DNA of 64,000 bases, from NCBI RefSeq assembly GCF_038002825.1, contig NZ_JBBODF010000001.1, positions 2,728,001-2,792,000 on the forward strand, in the 5' to 3' direction. This document shows positions 34,595-43,383 of the stretch, one piece after another. Source of the stretch: Paenibacillus sp. FSL H8-0048. Lineage in GTDB: Bacteria > Bacillota > Bacilli > Paenibacillales > Paenibacillaceae. Each line of letters opens with the position of its first letter. The first letter of the stretch is position 1. The notes beneath the pieces are model-generated. The model saw only the letters and a list, made by a program, of their open reading frames with translations. It was not told the origin of the DNA and ran no database searches. A program made the translations under genes and the position numbers.

Positions 34595-36973
34595 TTATTC
34601 ACTGCGCAGAGCAGCCACCGGGTCCTTCTTCGCCGCCATCTTGGCCGGGATAGCACCGCCGAGCATGGTCAGCAGCACGCTGATGATACCCAGAATGAGC
34701 GCGTGGAGCGGATTCAGCTGGGCCACATTTTTCAGCTCCGTCAGGTTGTAGAGGACCGCATTGACCGGGATGGTCAGCAGATAAGTGATGCCGATGCCCA
34801 GAATCCCCGAGCAAGCCCCGATAATAAAGGTCTCGGCATTGAACACCCGCGTGATATCCTTCTTACGGGCACCCAGTGCACGCAATACGCCGATCTCCTT
34901 CGTACGTTCCATCACGGAAATATAAGTAATGATCGCAATCATGATCAGGGATACCACCAGAGAAATCGCCGCAAAAGCAATCAGCACCATCGTAATCCCG
35001 TCCATAATTCCGCCGGAAATATTCGTCACAATCGCTGCAAGGTCAGTATATTGCACCTGATCCTCCGCCGCTTTGCCTTCATTCCATTTGTCCAGATAAG
35101 CATTTACGGATTCCTTCGCACTGAAATCAATCGGATACAGTGAGACTGCTGTCGGGATATCGGTAGCTCCCAGAGCGGCAAGCGCATTCTCCTTCGTGGG
35201 AGAAGCCATACCGGCAGCAGCAGCCTGTCCCGCGTTCATCATAGCAGACCCGCCCATCGGGCCGGTTGAACCCGAGCCTGTAAGGCCATCCGACAGCCCC
35301 TGTCCCGTTAACACATTGATATCTGCCTTCTCTTGGGCCAGGACAATCTCGGATTCCTTCGCATCAGCAATGAAGGAGGCCGCCAGCTCGTCGGAGTAGA
35401 CCAGACCGGGCGACAGCGTTGAGATTCTCGACCCTTCCTGTGCGCGCAGCACACCAGCGATTTTAAGCGTAACCGCCTTAGGGCTGTCGTAAAGATCATT
35501 CATATTCCCGCCTGGAGCATTGACCACGAACTGTTCGCCGTTCTTTTTATAATAATCGTTGTTCATGATCAGCTTCACCGGCTTGCCGACCAGATCGCTA
35601 AGATTGATGCTCTTGGCTTCATAGTCCAGCCCGAGCGCATCCACTTCCGCCTTGGTCATACGGTTGTATTGATCCACGATAAGCACCAGATCTGTCTTCT
35701 CTGCAGGGAAGGTTCCTTCCAGCAGGTCATAGTACTGCTCCAGGTAGCTTCCCGAAGCACTATCCTGTTTGCTGGGATACGGAGCCACGGTGATTTTGCT
35801 GGTATCCAGGGCCACTGCCTTATCCCCATCCTTGACCAGCATGTTCATCTTCACACTGCGGGTGTACGCCACGCCGTCCAGCAGCTTAGGATCAATCCCG
35901 TCCAGATACTGCATATACTCCTTGGTCAGCACATTCACATGCATAGCGGAGTTGACAGTAGGGTCATACGGGTAGAGCTTTTTCTCTGTCGGGTATGAGG
36001 TAAGCTCCGTGGCTTCTTTGCCGGGAGGGCCCGCATTCTGCAAGTTGATCGCTGTCTGGTTGATGGAGACCGGGAAGTTGGATAAGGCCCCGGTCTCATA
36101 GGAGCTGATCTGTTTGTCGAAGCCATTAGACAGGGACAGAATCAGAGCAATACCGATAATTCCGATACTGGAGGCAAAAGCGGTTAACCCCGTGCGCCAT
36201 TTCTTGGTGGAAATATTTTTGCCGGATAATTTCAGGGCAGTGAAAAAGCTCATGCTTGTCTGCTTCAGCTTGTACGCACTTGAGGTCTTCTGCGCTGCCA
36301 GCGGATTGCTGTCCGAGATCGCATGACCGTCTGAGAAGCGGATGATGCGGTCTGCATAATTCTCTGCCAGCTCCGGGTTATGGGTAACCATAATGACGAG
36401 CTTATCCTCGGCAATCGACTTGATCAGCTCCATGATCTGCTCACTCGTCTCCGAATCCAAGGCCCCGGTAGGCTCATCGGCCAGGATAATATCGGGATTG
36501 TTCGCGAGCGCCCGGGCGATGGCTACACGCTGCATCTGTCCGCCGGAGAGCTGGTTCGGCTTTTTGTGCACATGATCCTTAAGGCCAACCTTCTCCAGTA
36601 CCTCCAGCGCCTTACGGTGCTTCTCGGCTGAAGATACCCCGCTGAGCGTCATCCCCATCTCCACGTTGTCCGTGATGCTTAAGTGTGAGATCAGATTATA
36701 GCTCTGAAAAATAAAGCCGACACTGTTATTCCGGTACGCATCCCACTCGCTGTCCTTGAAGCGCTCCGTCGATTGGCCGTTAATGATCAGCTCTCCGCTG
36801 TCATACTGATCCAGTCCGCCGACGATGTTGAGCAGCGTGGTCTTGCCTGAGCCGCTCTGGCCCAGAATCGCAACGAACTCACTTTCTCTGAAATTGAGAT
36901 TTACTTTATCCAGTGCGACTTGAGTGAATTCGCCGGTCTTATAGCTCTTGGTGATGTTTTTTAATTGCAGCAT
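34595..36973 (-). CDS. MacB-like ABC transporter, fused ATPase and permease
   Basis: The 792-residue protein has an N-terminal ABC ATPase with Walker [10 protein letters not shown] (residues 38-46), signature [15 protein letters not shown] near 142, Walker B IILADEP near 165 and the H-loop in MVTHNPE. A linker and first helix ([20 protein letters not shown]) lead to a large extracytoplasmic MacB-type domain at about residues 285-650. Three C-terminal FtsX-type helices close the protein, near [20 protein letters not shown] and [20 protein letters not shown]. Such fusions usually export peptides or lipids, or act in antimicrobial-peptide resistance. It is divergent from an OmpR-type two-component system, so it is a probable target of that system. 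Confidence 0.9.
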   Translation of the reverse strand: MLQLKNITKSYKTGEFTQVALDKVNLNFRESEFVAILGQSGSGKTTLLNIVGGLDQYDSGELIINGQSTERFKDSEWDAYRNNSVGFIFQSYNLISHLSITDNVEMGMTLSGVSSAEKHRKALEVLEKVGLKDHVHKKPNQLSGGQMQRVAIARALANNPDIILADEPTGALDSETSEQIMELIKSIAEDKLVIMVTHNPELAENYADRIIRFSDGHAISDSNPLAAQKTSSAYKLKQTSMSFFTALKLSGKNISTKKWRTGLTAFASSIGIIGIALILSLSNGFDKQISSYETGALSNFPVSINQTAINLQNAGPPGKEATELTSYPTEKKLYPYDPTVNSAMHVNVLTKEYMQYLDGIDPKLLDGVAYTRSVKMNMLVKDGDKAVALDTSKITVAPYPSKQDSASGSYLEQYYDLLEGTFPAEKTDLVLIVDQYNRMTKAEVDALGLDYEAKSINLSDLVGKPVKLIMNNDYYKKNGEQFVVNAPGGNMNDLYDSPKAVTLKIAGVLRAQEGSRISTLSPGLVYSDELAASFIADAKESEIVLAQEKADINVLTGQGLSDGLTGSGSTGPMGGSAMMNAGQAAAAGMASPTKENALAALGATDIPTAVSLYPIDFSAKESVNAYLDKWNEGKAAEDQVQYTDLAAIVTNISGGIMDGITMVLIAFAAISLVVSLIMIAIITYISVMERTKEIGVLRALGARKKDITRVFNAETFIIGACSGILGIGITYLLTIPVNAVLYNLTELKNVAQLNPLHALILGIISVLLTMLGGAIPAKMAAKKDPVAALRSE

Positions 36974-37188
36974 TGTCCAGTCTCCCTTTCCATTCCTGTA
37001 CTCTTATTCTCTGTATGTGCTATGTGCTTCGTGTCCTGCTGTTCCCCAGTATAATCGTCCAATATAAACTAAACCTAAACTCCCGGTTGAGATTAAGTTG
37101 ATCTTCATGAGGTATACTGGAAGAATCCGCAAAACATCTATACAAGCTATACGTTCTATTACATGGAACCGTTCCAGGAGGAGAATCT

Positions 37189-37863
37189 ATGTTTACTATT
37201 CTTGTAGTCGAGGACGACGCCAAGCTGCGGCAGCTCTTCTGCACTGTACTGACCAGGCACGGCTACCGCGCGGTTCCGGCCATGAATGGCGAGGATGCGC
37301 TGGAGATGCTGGATAAGGAATATATCGATCTGATGATCTGCGATATTATGATGCCCGTGATGGACGGCTTTGAGCTGACACGGATGATCCGGGACAACAA
37401 CAGCCAGCTTCCGGTCCTGATGGTGACGGCGCGGGAGACTTTTGCCGATAAGCAGCAGGGCTTTCTCGTTGGCATCGATGATTATATGGTCAAGCCGGTC
37501 AATGTGAATGAGATGATTCTGCGTGTCGGGGCGCTGCTGCGCAGGGCCAAAATCATCAGTGAACGCAAAATCGAATGGGCAGAAACGGTGCTGGACTATG
37601 ATACACTAACCGTGATTCAGGGGCCTGAGAGCATCGTGCTGCCGCAGAAGGAATTCTATCTCCTCTATAAAATGGTCTCTTACCCGAATAAAATCTTCAC
37701 CAAGCAGCAGCTCATGGATGAAATCTGGGGGATGGACTCCGAATCGGATGAGCATACGGTGGTGGTCCACATTAACCGGCTGCGGGAGCGCTTCCGGGAC
37801 AACCCGGATTTTGAAATTGTCACGGTCAGAGGGCTGGGCTATAAGGTGGTGAAACGGGGATGA
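37189..37863 (+). CDS. OmpR/PhoB-family response regulator
   Basis: The 224-residue protein has a receiver domain with acidic pocket VVEDDAKL, phosphoacceptor Asp53 in LMICDIMMPVMDGFE, and the Lys in DDYMVKPVN near residue 100. A C-terminal winged-helix domain follows (IFTKQQLMDEIWGMDSESDE; HINRLRERF; IVTVRGLGYKVV). AGGAGGAG precedes the ATG. Its stop codon overlaps the start of the sensor kinase by four bases (ATGA), so the pair is translationally coupled. The divergent MacB-like ABC transporter is the likely regulated gene. The 215-base gap between them contains TAAACT/TAAACC direct repeats near 37070, which could be binding sites. Confidence 0.93.
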   Translation: MFTILVVEDDAKLRQLFCTVLTRHGYRAVPAMNGEDALEMLDKEYIDLMICDIMMPVMDGFELTRMIRDNNSQLPVLMVTARETFADKQQGFLVGIDDYMVKPVNVNEMILRVGALLRRAKIISERKIEWAETVLDYDTLTVIQGPESIVLPQKEFYLLYKMVSYPNKIFTKQQLMDEIWGMDSESDEHTVVVHINRLRERFRDNPDFEIVTVRGLGYKVVKRG

Positions 37864-38903
37864 TCCGGGGGAGAAACCGAGGGCTATGGTGGTATTTCGT
37901 CTCGATGGTGTTCGTGATTATTCTGTTCTTTGTATTGATTCTGTCTGTGCTGGCGTACCTGTATTTCCGGGTAGGGAATAATACCATTGGGCACCGTAAT
38001 ATGTTCCCGCCCGTGCTCATGGTGATGCTGTTCAGCGTGGTCATCGGGACTACGATCAGTATTATGGTCGGCAAAAAAATCCTGGCCCCGATCACAGACT
38101 TCAGCCGCGCCGCCAAAGAGATTGCCAGGGGCAACTTCGACATCTACTTGAATGAGTCGCACCGTGTGGATGAGATCAGTGAAGTGGCGCATCACTTCAA
38201 CCTTATGGTTCAGGAGCTGCGCAGCATCGAGACCCTGCGCAATGACTTCGTGGTGAATGTGTCTCACGAGTTCAAGACGCCTATTGCGGCGATTGAAGGG
38301 TACGCCATGCTGCTGCAGGAGGAGAATCTGAGCAAGGCGGAGCACGACGAATACACCGGAATGATTATCGAGAGCTCACGGCAGCTGTCCAATCTGTCCG
38401 GTAACATCCTCAAGATATCCAAGCTGGAGAACCAGGAGATGCTCTCAGAGCTGGCCGAATATCCGCTGGACGAGCAGCTCCGCCAAGCACTTCTGCTGCT
38501 GGAATCCCTCTGGTCTGCCAAGCAGCTGAATCTGGAGATTGAGCTGGATGAACAGCGGTATTACGGCAACGAAGAGCTGATGATGCAGGTGTGGCTTAAT
38601 GTGCTGGGCAATGCGATCAAGTTCACGCCGGAGGGCGGAACGATCTCGGTCGCGCTCCGCCCGGACGGAGCCTGGATCTCGGTGGTCATCGCGGACACCG
38701 GCATCGGCATGACCCCGAAGGTGCGCAAGCACATCTTCGAGAAGTTCTACCAGGGCGACCCCGCCCGCTCCGCTGGAGGCAACGGCCTCGGCCTGCCGCT
38801 GGCCGCGCGCATCATCAGCCTGAGCAAAGGCACCATCGAGGTGCGCAGCGAGCCGGGCCAGGGCTCGGCGTTCACGATCAAGCTGCCGCGGGGAGGGGCT
38901 TGA
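37860..38903 (+). CDS. HAMP-containing sensor histidine kinase
   Basis: The 347-residue kinase has two N-terminal transmembrane helices (WWYFVSMVFVIILFFVLILS and MFPPVLMVMLFSVVIGTTIS) with only about 15 residues outside. This is the short extracytoplasmic loop of intramembrane-sensing kinases. A HAMP domain follows (LAPITDFSRAAKEIARGNFD), then the phosphoacceptor His in NVSHEFKTPIAAIEGYAMLL near residue 138. The ATPase domain has N box NVLGNAIKFTPEGG, ADTGIGM and GGNGLGLPLA. Intramembrane-sensing kinases often detect cell-envelope stress through a partner transporter, which fits the divergent MacB-like ABC protein. A 51-bp tandem repeat array starts 43 bases after its stop codon. Confidence 0.92.
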   Translation: MIRGRNRGLWWYFVSMVFVIILFFVLILSVLAYLYFRVGNNTIGHRNMFPPVLMVMLFSVVIGTTISIMVGKKILAPITDFSRAAKEIARGNFDIYLNESHRVDEISEVAHHFNLMVQELRSIETLRNDFVVNVSHEFKTPIAAIEGYAMLLQEENLSKAEHDEYTGMIIESSRQLSNLSGNILKISKLENQEMLSELAEYPLDEQLRQALLLLESLWSAKQLNLEIELDEQRYYGNEELMMQVWLNVLGNAIKFTPEGGTISVALRPDGAWISVVIADTGIGMTPKVRKHIFEKFYQGDPARSAGGNGLGLPLAARIISLSKGTIEVRSEPGQGSAFTIKLPRGGA

Positions 38904-38945
38904 GGGGTTGGGCGTGCGCCTTTTTGTGGCCGCTTGCGGGGGAGC

Positions 38946-39404
38946 AGAGGGATTTATCCCTCTCATTTCCTCCCCGCGCCCACTTTCGGCGCAATCAGAG
39001 GGATTTATCCCTCTCATTTCCTCCCCGCGCCCACTTTCGGCGCAATCAGAGGGATTTATCCCTCTCATTTCCTCCCCGCGCCCACTTTCGGCGCAATCAG
39101 AGGGATTTATCCCTCTCATTTCCTCCCCGCGCCCACTTTCGGCGCAATCAGAGGGATTTATCCCTCTCATTTCCTCCCCACACCCACTTTCGGCGTAATC
39201 AGAGGGATTTATCCCTCTCATTTCCTCCCCACGCCCACTTTCGGCGTAATCAGAGGGATTTATCCCTCTCATTTCCTCCCCACGCCCACTTTCGGCGTAA
39301 TCAGAGGGATTTATCCCTCTCATTTCCTCCCCACATCTGCTTTCGGCGCAATCAGAGGGATTTATCCCTCTCATTTCCTCCCCACGCCCACTTTCGGCGC
39401 AATC
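38946..39404. repeat. Minisatellite C: nine tandem copies of a 51-bp unit
   Basis: Nine contiguous units start every 51 bases from 38946. Each contains AGAGGGATTTATCCCTCT, a perfect 8-base-arm hairpin around TT, followed by a 33-base linker ending GGCGCAATC or GGCGTAATC. Copies 1-4 are identical or nearly so; copies 5-9 differ at a few linker positions. There are no unique spacers. All frames across it stay open only because 51 is divisible by three. It fills the gap between the sensor kinase and a nuclease-like gene. Confidence 0.92.
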
Positions 39405-39416
39405 AGACGTTACTAT

Positions 39417-40097
39417 CTACCATAACTCATTATCCATAATAGATGGAACAAGCTCATACCGACAGATTCTATTACTTCCTTGCATCAAAACAGGTGTAAG
39501 TTTGCCTTTGTCACACAAACTATTCAAGTTTTTCTTCACCGTTCGTGGATCAATCCCAAGCCCCTTCACCACATCCACCGGCCGGATCATCCCATTCTTT
39601 CGGCTCGCCATGTGCAGCATGTCACGCTCTATCCTCGACAATTGGCCACTCCCCTCAGAACGGGTTTTCAACAAACATGGGGTTAGCAAAGCTTTCAGCA
39701 GGGAGATGGTCTGCTCCGGTGCGGATTCCAGATCATCGTAGGGGATGGCGATGACGCGGTATCCGGCAATTTGCAGATACATCTCCCGGTTCAGCTCCTG
39801 ACGGTAACGGGTGCGGTCCGTATTCTGAACATGCGGCCCATATCCCTTGATCTCGATAGCGAACTTAACCTGTCCCGGCTTCCACACAAAATCCACAAAA
39901 TACGGCCTGCCCCGCCAGTCTGCTACCTCGTACTCGGGATGCAGTTCATCCAGGTTACCGAAAATCGGCCACCATACCCGCTCTACAAACATTTGCTCCC
40001 CATGCCGGTGCCCCCGGTCCAGCCGGTCCAGACGTTCCCCTGCCCTGCGTTTCTTATGATACTCCAGCCATCTCTGATGCTCTTCAACAAATCCCAT
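39417..40097 (-). CDS. PD-(D/E)XK-like nuclease domain with C-terminal winged helix
   Basis: The 226-residue protein starts at the ATG at 40097, nine bases after AAAGGAGG. The N-terminal half contains a restriction-endonuclease-like core: HPEYEVADWRGRPYFVDFVW followed by VKFAIEIKGYGPH, that is D...ExK in the expected spacing. RYRQELNREMYLQIAGYRVI and a VSR-like strand follow. The C-terminal 75 residues look like a winged helix (RKNGMIRPVDVVKGLGIDPR; TVKKNLNSLCDKGKL). It could be a DNA-acting enzyme or a nuclease-derived regulator. It stops 12 bases from the 51-bp tandem array, which may be chance. Family assignment comes from motif reading only. Confidence 0.68.
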   Translation of the reverse strand: MGFVEEHQRWLEYHKKRRAGERLDRLDRGHRHGEQMFVERVWWPIFGNLDELHPEYEVADWRGRPYFVDFVWKPGQVKFAIEIKGYGPHVQNTDRTRYRQELNREMYLQIAGYRVIAIPYDDLESAPEQTISLLKALLTPCLLKTRSEGSGQLSRIERDMLHMASRKNGMIRPVDVVKGLGIDPRTVKKNLNSLCDKGKLTPVLMQGSNRICRYELVPSIMDNELW

Positions 40098-40249
40098 TTC
40101 TCTCTTCCTCCTTTGCAAAATCAACTCTCTCTCCCCGCAAACAGCGCTGATCAGCCCACTTGCTTACTCGCTCCCGGGGGTGTCAGAACCTAAGTTACTG
40201 ACGTATCCAAACATTTCCACGCATATCCACTCATATCCACGCACAAAAA

Positions 40250-40280
40250 ATCCCGCACCCGATAAACCAGGGCGCGGGAT
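40250..40280 (-). terminator. Terminator of the oxidoreductase operon
   Basis: On the minus strand ATCCCGCGCCC pairs with GGGTGCGGGAT (one mismatch) across a nine-base loop, followed by TTTTTTG. It lies about 260 bases after the Gfo/Idh gene, with the 18-bp repeats in between. Confidence 0.78.
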
Positions 40281-40437
40281 GTGCTTCATCCGTTTTACAA
40301 ATTATAGTATCGCCACACTGCAAGCGTCAATAACATCCTTCACCGGTGGATCAACTTCGCTTCCATGTGTACCTCTCACTGCAAAAATGTCGGGAGCGAT
40401 GGAGGATTCACGGACCCACGGTTTGGGCAAACATGCT

Positions 40438-40530
40438 GCTGCCAGCAGCTACACTCCTGCCAGCAGCTACACTCCTGCCAGCAGGTACACTCCCGCCGGC
40501 AGGTACACTCCCGCCGGCAGCTACGCTCCC
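40438..40530. repeat. 18-bp tandem repeat, about five copies
   Basis: The unit GCCAGCAGCTACACTCCT recurs about five times with small changes (GCCGGCAGGTACACTCCC in later copies). It lies between the oxidoreductase stop codon and its terminator, so it would be in the 3' untranslated part of that mRNA. The stretch 40281-40437 shows nothing else I can name. Confidence 0.75.
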
Positions 40531-40540
40531 CGCCGCAGCT

Positions 40541-41623
40541 CTACTTCCCCTCCGCCCAGCACATCCGCTCAGTTCTTATGGCTTCGCCGGACTCGATGGC
40601 CTTCTCAATCATCTTGCCGAGGTATACGTCCTGCGAGGCTTCCTCCAGTCCGTAGAAGCTAGGGCCGCCAGCGGCATAGAGGGCCATCTTGTCCAGACAG
40701 GACGCAATGGCGAGCTCGTCATCGTACAGCCGGGCAGGGATGAACGGATTAGTGTACAGCCATTGCTCTCCGCAAATAATCCCCTGAAGGTAATAGCCTT
40801 CAGCATTCTCCTGCTCCCCTCTGTTAATGCGCTTCAGCTCCATTTGCAGAGGCACCAGGTTCTCCTGCTGGAGCAGCACCCGGTTGTCGAAGATCTCCCC
40901 GCGTTCTCCGCGCACACTAAGGTGATTCGAGCGGGTCCAGGACCTGTGCTGGTCCTTGGTGAAATCATAAATGCCTAAGCGGTCTCCGAAATCCAGCCAG
41001 GCCAAATCCCGTTGCAGCGGGATCAGCTTGTCTTCAGCCGGAGGACCGCTGCGGGTAGGTCCGCCTACCCAACTGGAGGCGAACCGCATCCCCCGAATGA
41101 CCGCCTCCTCGAACCCGATGCCAAGCATCCTGCGGAGCAGGCTTGCCCCATGATACAGATGCGATACGGAGACCGTTGTCTCGGTGATTCTGCCCAGCCT
41201 GCCAGAGCGGATCAGCGATAGCCTAGCCTCCTGAACCGGATGGTACGGGTACTGCTCTGCGACTTGTATCCAGGCTCCGTGCACGGTCAGCTCCTTATGC
41301 AGCTGCTCCAGCTCCTCCAGAGTGGAGGCAGGCGGTGTCTCTGTCAACGCTGGAAGGCCAATCTCTGCAAGCCGGTACAAATAGTTCATTGCCGCCCCGC
41401 CGCCGACAGAGACCACTGCGAAATCCGGGTCCTCACTTCGCAGCAGCTCGTCAAGGGAACGGTACGTCTGAACGCCCCACCCCGCTTCTATCGCCTGTCC
41501 CTGAGCCCGGTCCCTGACCACAAGACCGCTAATCCGGAACATGTCCGGCAATGAACGGGCAATTCGCAGATAATATTGTGCGCGGAATCCCCCTCCGCCG
41601 ATAATACTGAAGTTAACGGGCAT
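40541..41623 (-). CDS. Gfo/Idh/MocA-family oxidoreductase
   Basis: The 360-residue protein begins at the ATG at 41623 with GGGAGGA eight bases before it; a longer frame from 41674 lacks a site. The N-terminal Rossmann fold has FSIIGGGGFRAQYYLRIA. The second domain has AEQYPYHPVQEARLSLIRSG and YHGASLLRRMLG. The usual EKP catalytic motif appears as ALTETPPAST: the Lys is replaced by Thr, a notable departure from dehydrogenases of this family. It follows the YesM/YesN genes and ABC importer in the same direction, so it may modify the imported sugar or act in sensing. Activity is uncertain because of the altered motif. Confidence 0.8.
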   Translation of the reverse strand: MPVNFSIIGGGGFRAQYYLRIARSLPDMFRISGLVVRDRAQGQAIEAGWGVQTYRSLDELLRSEDPDFAVVSVGGGAAMNYLYRLAEIGLPALTETPPASTLEELEQLHKELTVHGAWIQVAEQYPYHPVQEARLSLIRSGRLGRITETTVSVSHLYHGASLLRRMLGIGFEEAVIRGMRFASSWVGGPTRSGPPAEDKLIPLQRDLAWLDFGDRLGIYDFTKDQHRSWTRSNHLSVRGERGEIFDNRVLLQQENLVPLQMELKRINRGEQENAEGYYLQGIICGEQWLYTNPFIPARLYDDELAIASCLDKMALYAAGGPSFYGLEEASQDVYLGKMIEKAIESGEAIRTERMCWAEGK

Positions 41624-41736
41624 AACGCTGTCCTCCCTGATGGCACATTGATGTTGATGCAGCTTTAGCCGCAAGTCCCTGCTCCGTCATCGCGGCTTCT
41701 ACCATCATACTTGTCTCTGGTGGATTATATGTGTCA

Positions 41737-43344
41737 TCATTTGATCAGCTCGGTAGGATTCATGCCGGTGATCTTCTTGAATAGCGTGCTGAAATAAGGA
41801 ATGTTCTTGTAGCCTACCCGCTCCGCCACTTCATAGACCAGCATATTGCGCTCCATTAATAGTTCCCTGGCCTTCTCAATTCTCACCCGGGTCAGGTAGT
41901 TGTTGAAGGTCTCCCCGGTGATGTTCTTGAAGATGATCGACAAATGATTCCGGGAGATGAACACCTTATCCGACAGATCAGCCAGCGTAAGCTCCTCGGC
42001 GTAATGCTCATGAATGTAGTTCGTCATGAAATCAACGACCTGCCGGTGCTTACTGCTGCCCTTCCATTGACGGCTGGCACAGATCGCTGTAATTTTGGCG
42101 GATAACCAGCTTGCCAGCTGGTCGGGTACGGCCAGGTTGCCGATCTCCTGTGCAATCTGGTCATTGGTGAACAGATCATCGAGCACGAAGCCCGACTCAT
42201 ACAGGGAGTAGGTGATAATGCCCCATAGCTCGCTGCCGAGCATCTGCACGTAGCTGGCGGACACCCCTTGCTGCGCTTGCAGCTCGGTAATATATCCGTA
42301 TACAAGCTGCTGTGCCTCAGCCTCTTGTGAAGCCTTCATCGCAGCGGCCAGCTTGTAGGAGAATTTCACCGGGAAAAGGACACCCCGGTCCTGCCCGCTG
42401 CTGTGGCTCTCCCGGTAGCAGTATACCTCATACGCCGGGCTGATCCGCAGCGCCCCGTGATCCATGGCACGGAACGCCTCCTCTGTCGATTCGGGGATTT
42501 TCGTCCACGTATCCTTCAGACCACCTATACCGATGCGGACCATCAACCGGAGATAGGAGTGGATGCTATCGACCAGCCGGGTGGCCAGCTCTTCCAGCTG
42601 CTGTGTGCATTCTCCCTCCGGATGAATAATCAGCAAAGCCCGGTAGCTGTTCAGCTCAGTGTACTCCATATTGGCGTAATGCTTGCGCGTGACCTCACAG
42701 GCAATGTTACTGACCGCGAAGCGGAACAGGTTCCAGTCCGAAACCGAGAAGGAGCTGGCCCGGTCATCGCGGATCAGCTCAATCCCGATGCTTGCATGCC
42801 TGCCGTCAAGCCAGTAATGATACGAAGGCGGAAGATGGGAATTGTTCCGGTACGAAGGCTCCAGGGTACCGACGGCTGCCGACCGGACCCATTCCTTCTC
42901 GACAAAAGGCTCGTACAGCATCATTTTCAGCTCCAGCTCACCTTGTCTGATTACCTTCTCCTGCTCTCCAAGCAGTTCTTCAATCACCTTGTGAAGGATG
43001 GTTCTAAGCGTAGGCAGACTGATCGGCTTGGAGACGTAGTCACTGACCTGAAGCCGGAGGGCTTGTCTGGCATGCTCGAAGTCTGAATATCCGCTTAGAA
43101 TAATAATTTTGCCCTTGAAGCCCTCGTTCCTTAATTGCTCCAGCATCTCCAGGCCGCTCATCACCGGCATATAGATATCCGTGATTACAATGTCCGGGCA
43201 GGTTGCACGGATCATCGCCAGACCGTCTTCCCCGTTAAGCGCCTCACCGGCCCATTCTGCGCCCAACTCCTCCCATGGAATCGCCCGCTTCATCCCCTGA
43301 AGTACCTGCCGCTCATCGTCAATAATAGCGATCTTCCACATCAT
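41737..43344 (-). CDS. YesN-type response regulator with AraC DNA-binding domain
   Basis: The 535-residue protein has a receiver domain (AIIDDERQVLQGM; phosphoacceptor Asp in IVITDIYMPVMSGLEML near residue 55; SDYVSKPISL with conserved Lys). A long central region resembles the linker of YesN proteins. The C-terminal AraC domain has ADLSDKVFISRNHLSIIFKN and LVYEVAERVGYKNIPYFSTL, then ITGMNPTELIK. AAGGAGG precedes the ATG. It follows its kinase by 39 bases. Known family members activate the adjacent ABC sugar importer, and the same is expected here. Confidence 0.94.
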   Translation of the reverse strand: MMWKIAIIDDERQVLQGMKRAIPWEELGAEWAGEALNGEDGLAMIRATCPDIVITDIYMPVMSGLEMLEQLRNEGFKGKIIILSGYSDFEHARQALRLQVSDYVSKPISLPTLRTILHKVIEELLGEQEKVIRQGELELKMMLYEPFVEKEWVRSAAVGTLEPSYRNNSHLPPSYHYWLDGRHASIGIELIRDDRASSFSVSDWNLFRFAVSNIACEVTRKHYANMEYTELNSYRALLIIHPEGECTQQLEELATRLVDSIHSYLRLMVRIGIGGLKDTWTKIPESTEEAFRAMDHGALRISPAYEVYCYRESHSSGQDRGVLFPVKFSYKLAAAMKASQEAEAQQLVYGYITELQAQQGVSASYVQMLGSELWGIITYSLYESGFVLDDLFTNDQIAQEIGNLAVPDQLASWLSAKITAICASRQWKGSSKHRQVVDFMTNYIHEHYAEELTLADLSDKVFISRNHLSIIFKNITGETFNNYLTRVRIEKARELLMERNMLVYEVAERVGYKNIPYFSTLFKKITGMNPTELIK

Positions 43345-43383
43345 GTCTGCCTCCTTAAGCTTCTCTGGCCCGCAGCTGCCGTA

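Noticed and set aside
38946..39404. CRISPR array
   Set aside because: The units are contiguous and almost identical, without unique spacers, and no cas genes are near.
38445..39439. Long repetitive open frames on both strands across minisatellite C
   Set aside because: All frames are open because the unit is 51 bases. One frame is antisense to the kinase gene. There is no start signal.
40180..40978. Plus-strand frames over the 18-bp repeats
   Set aside because: They read through the repeats and then antisense to the oxidoreductase gene; composition is repeat-driven.
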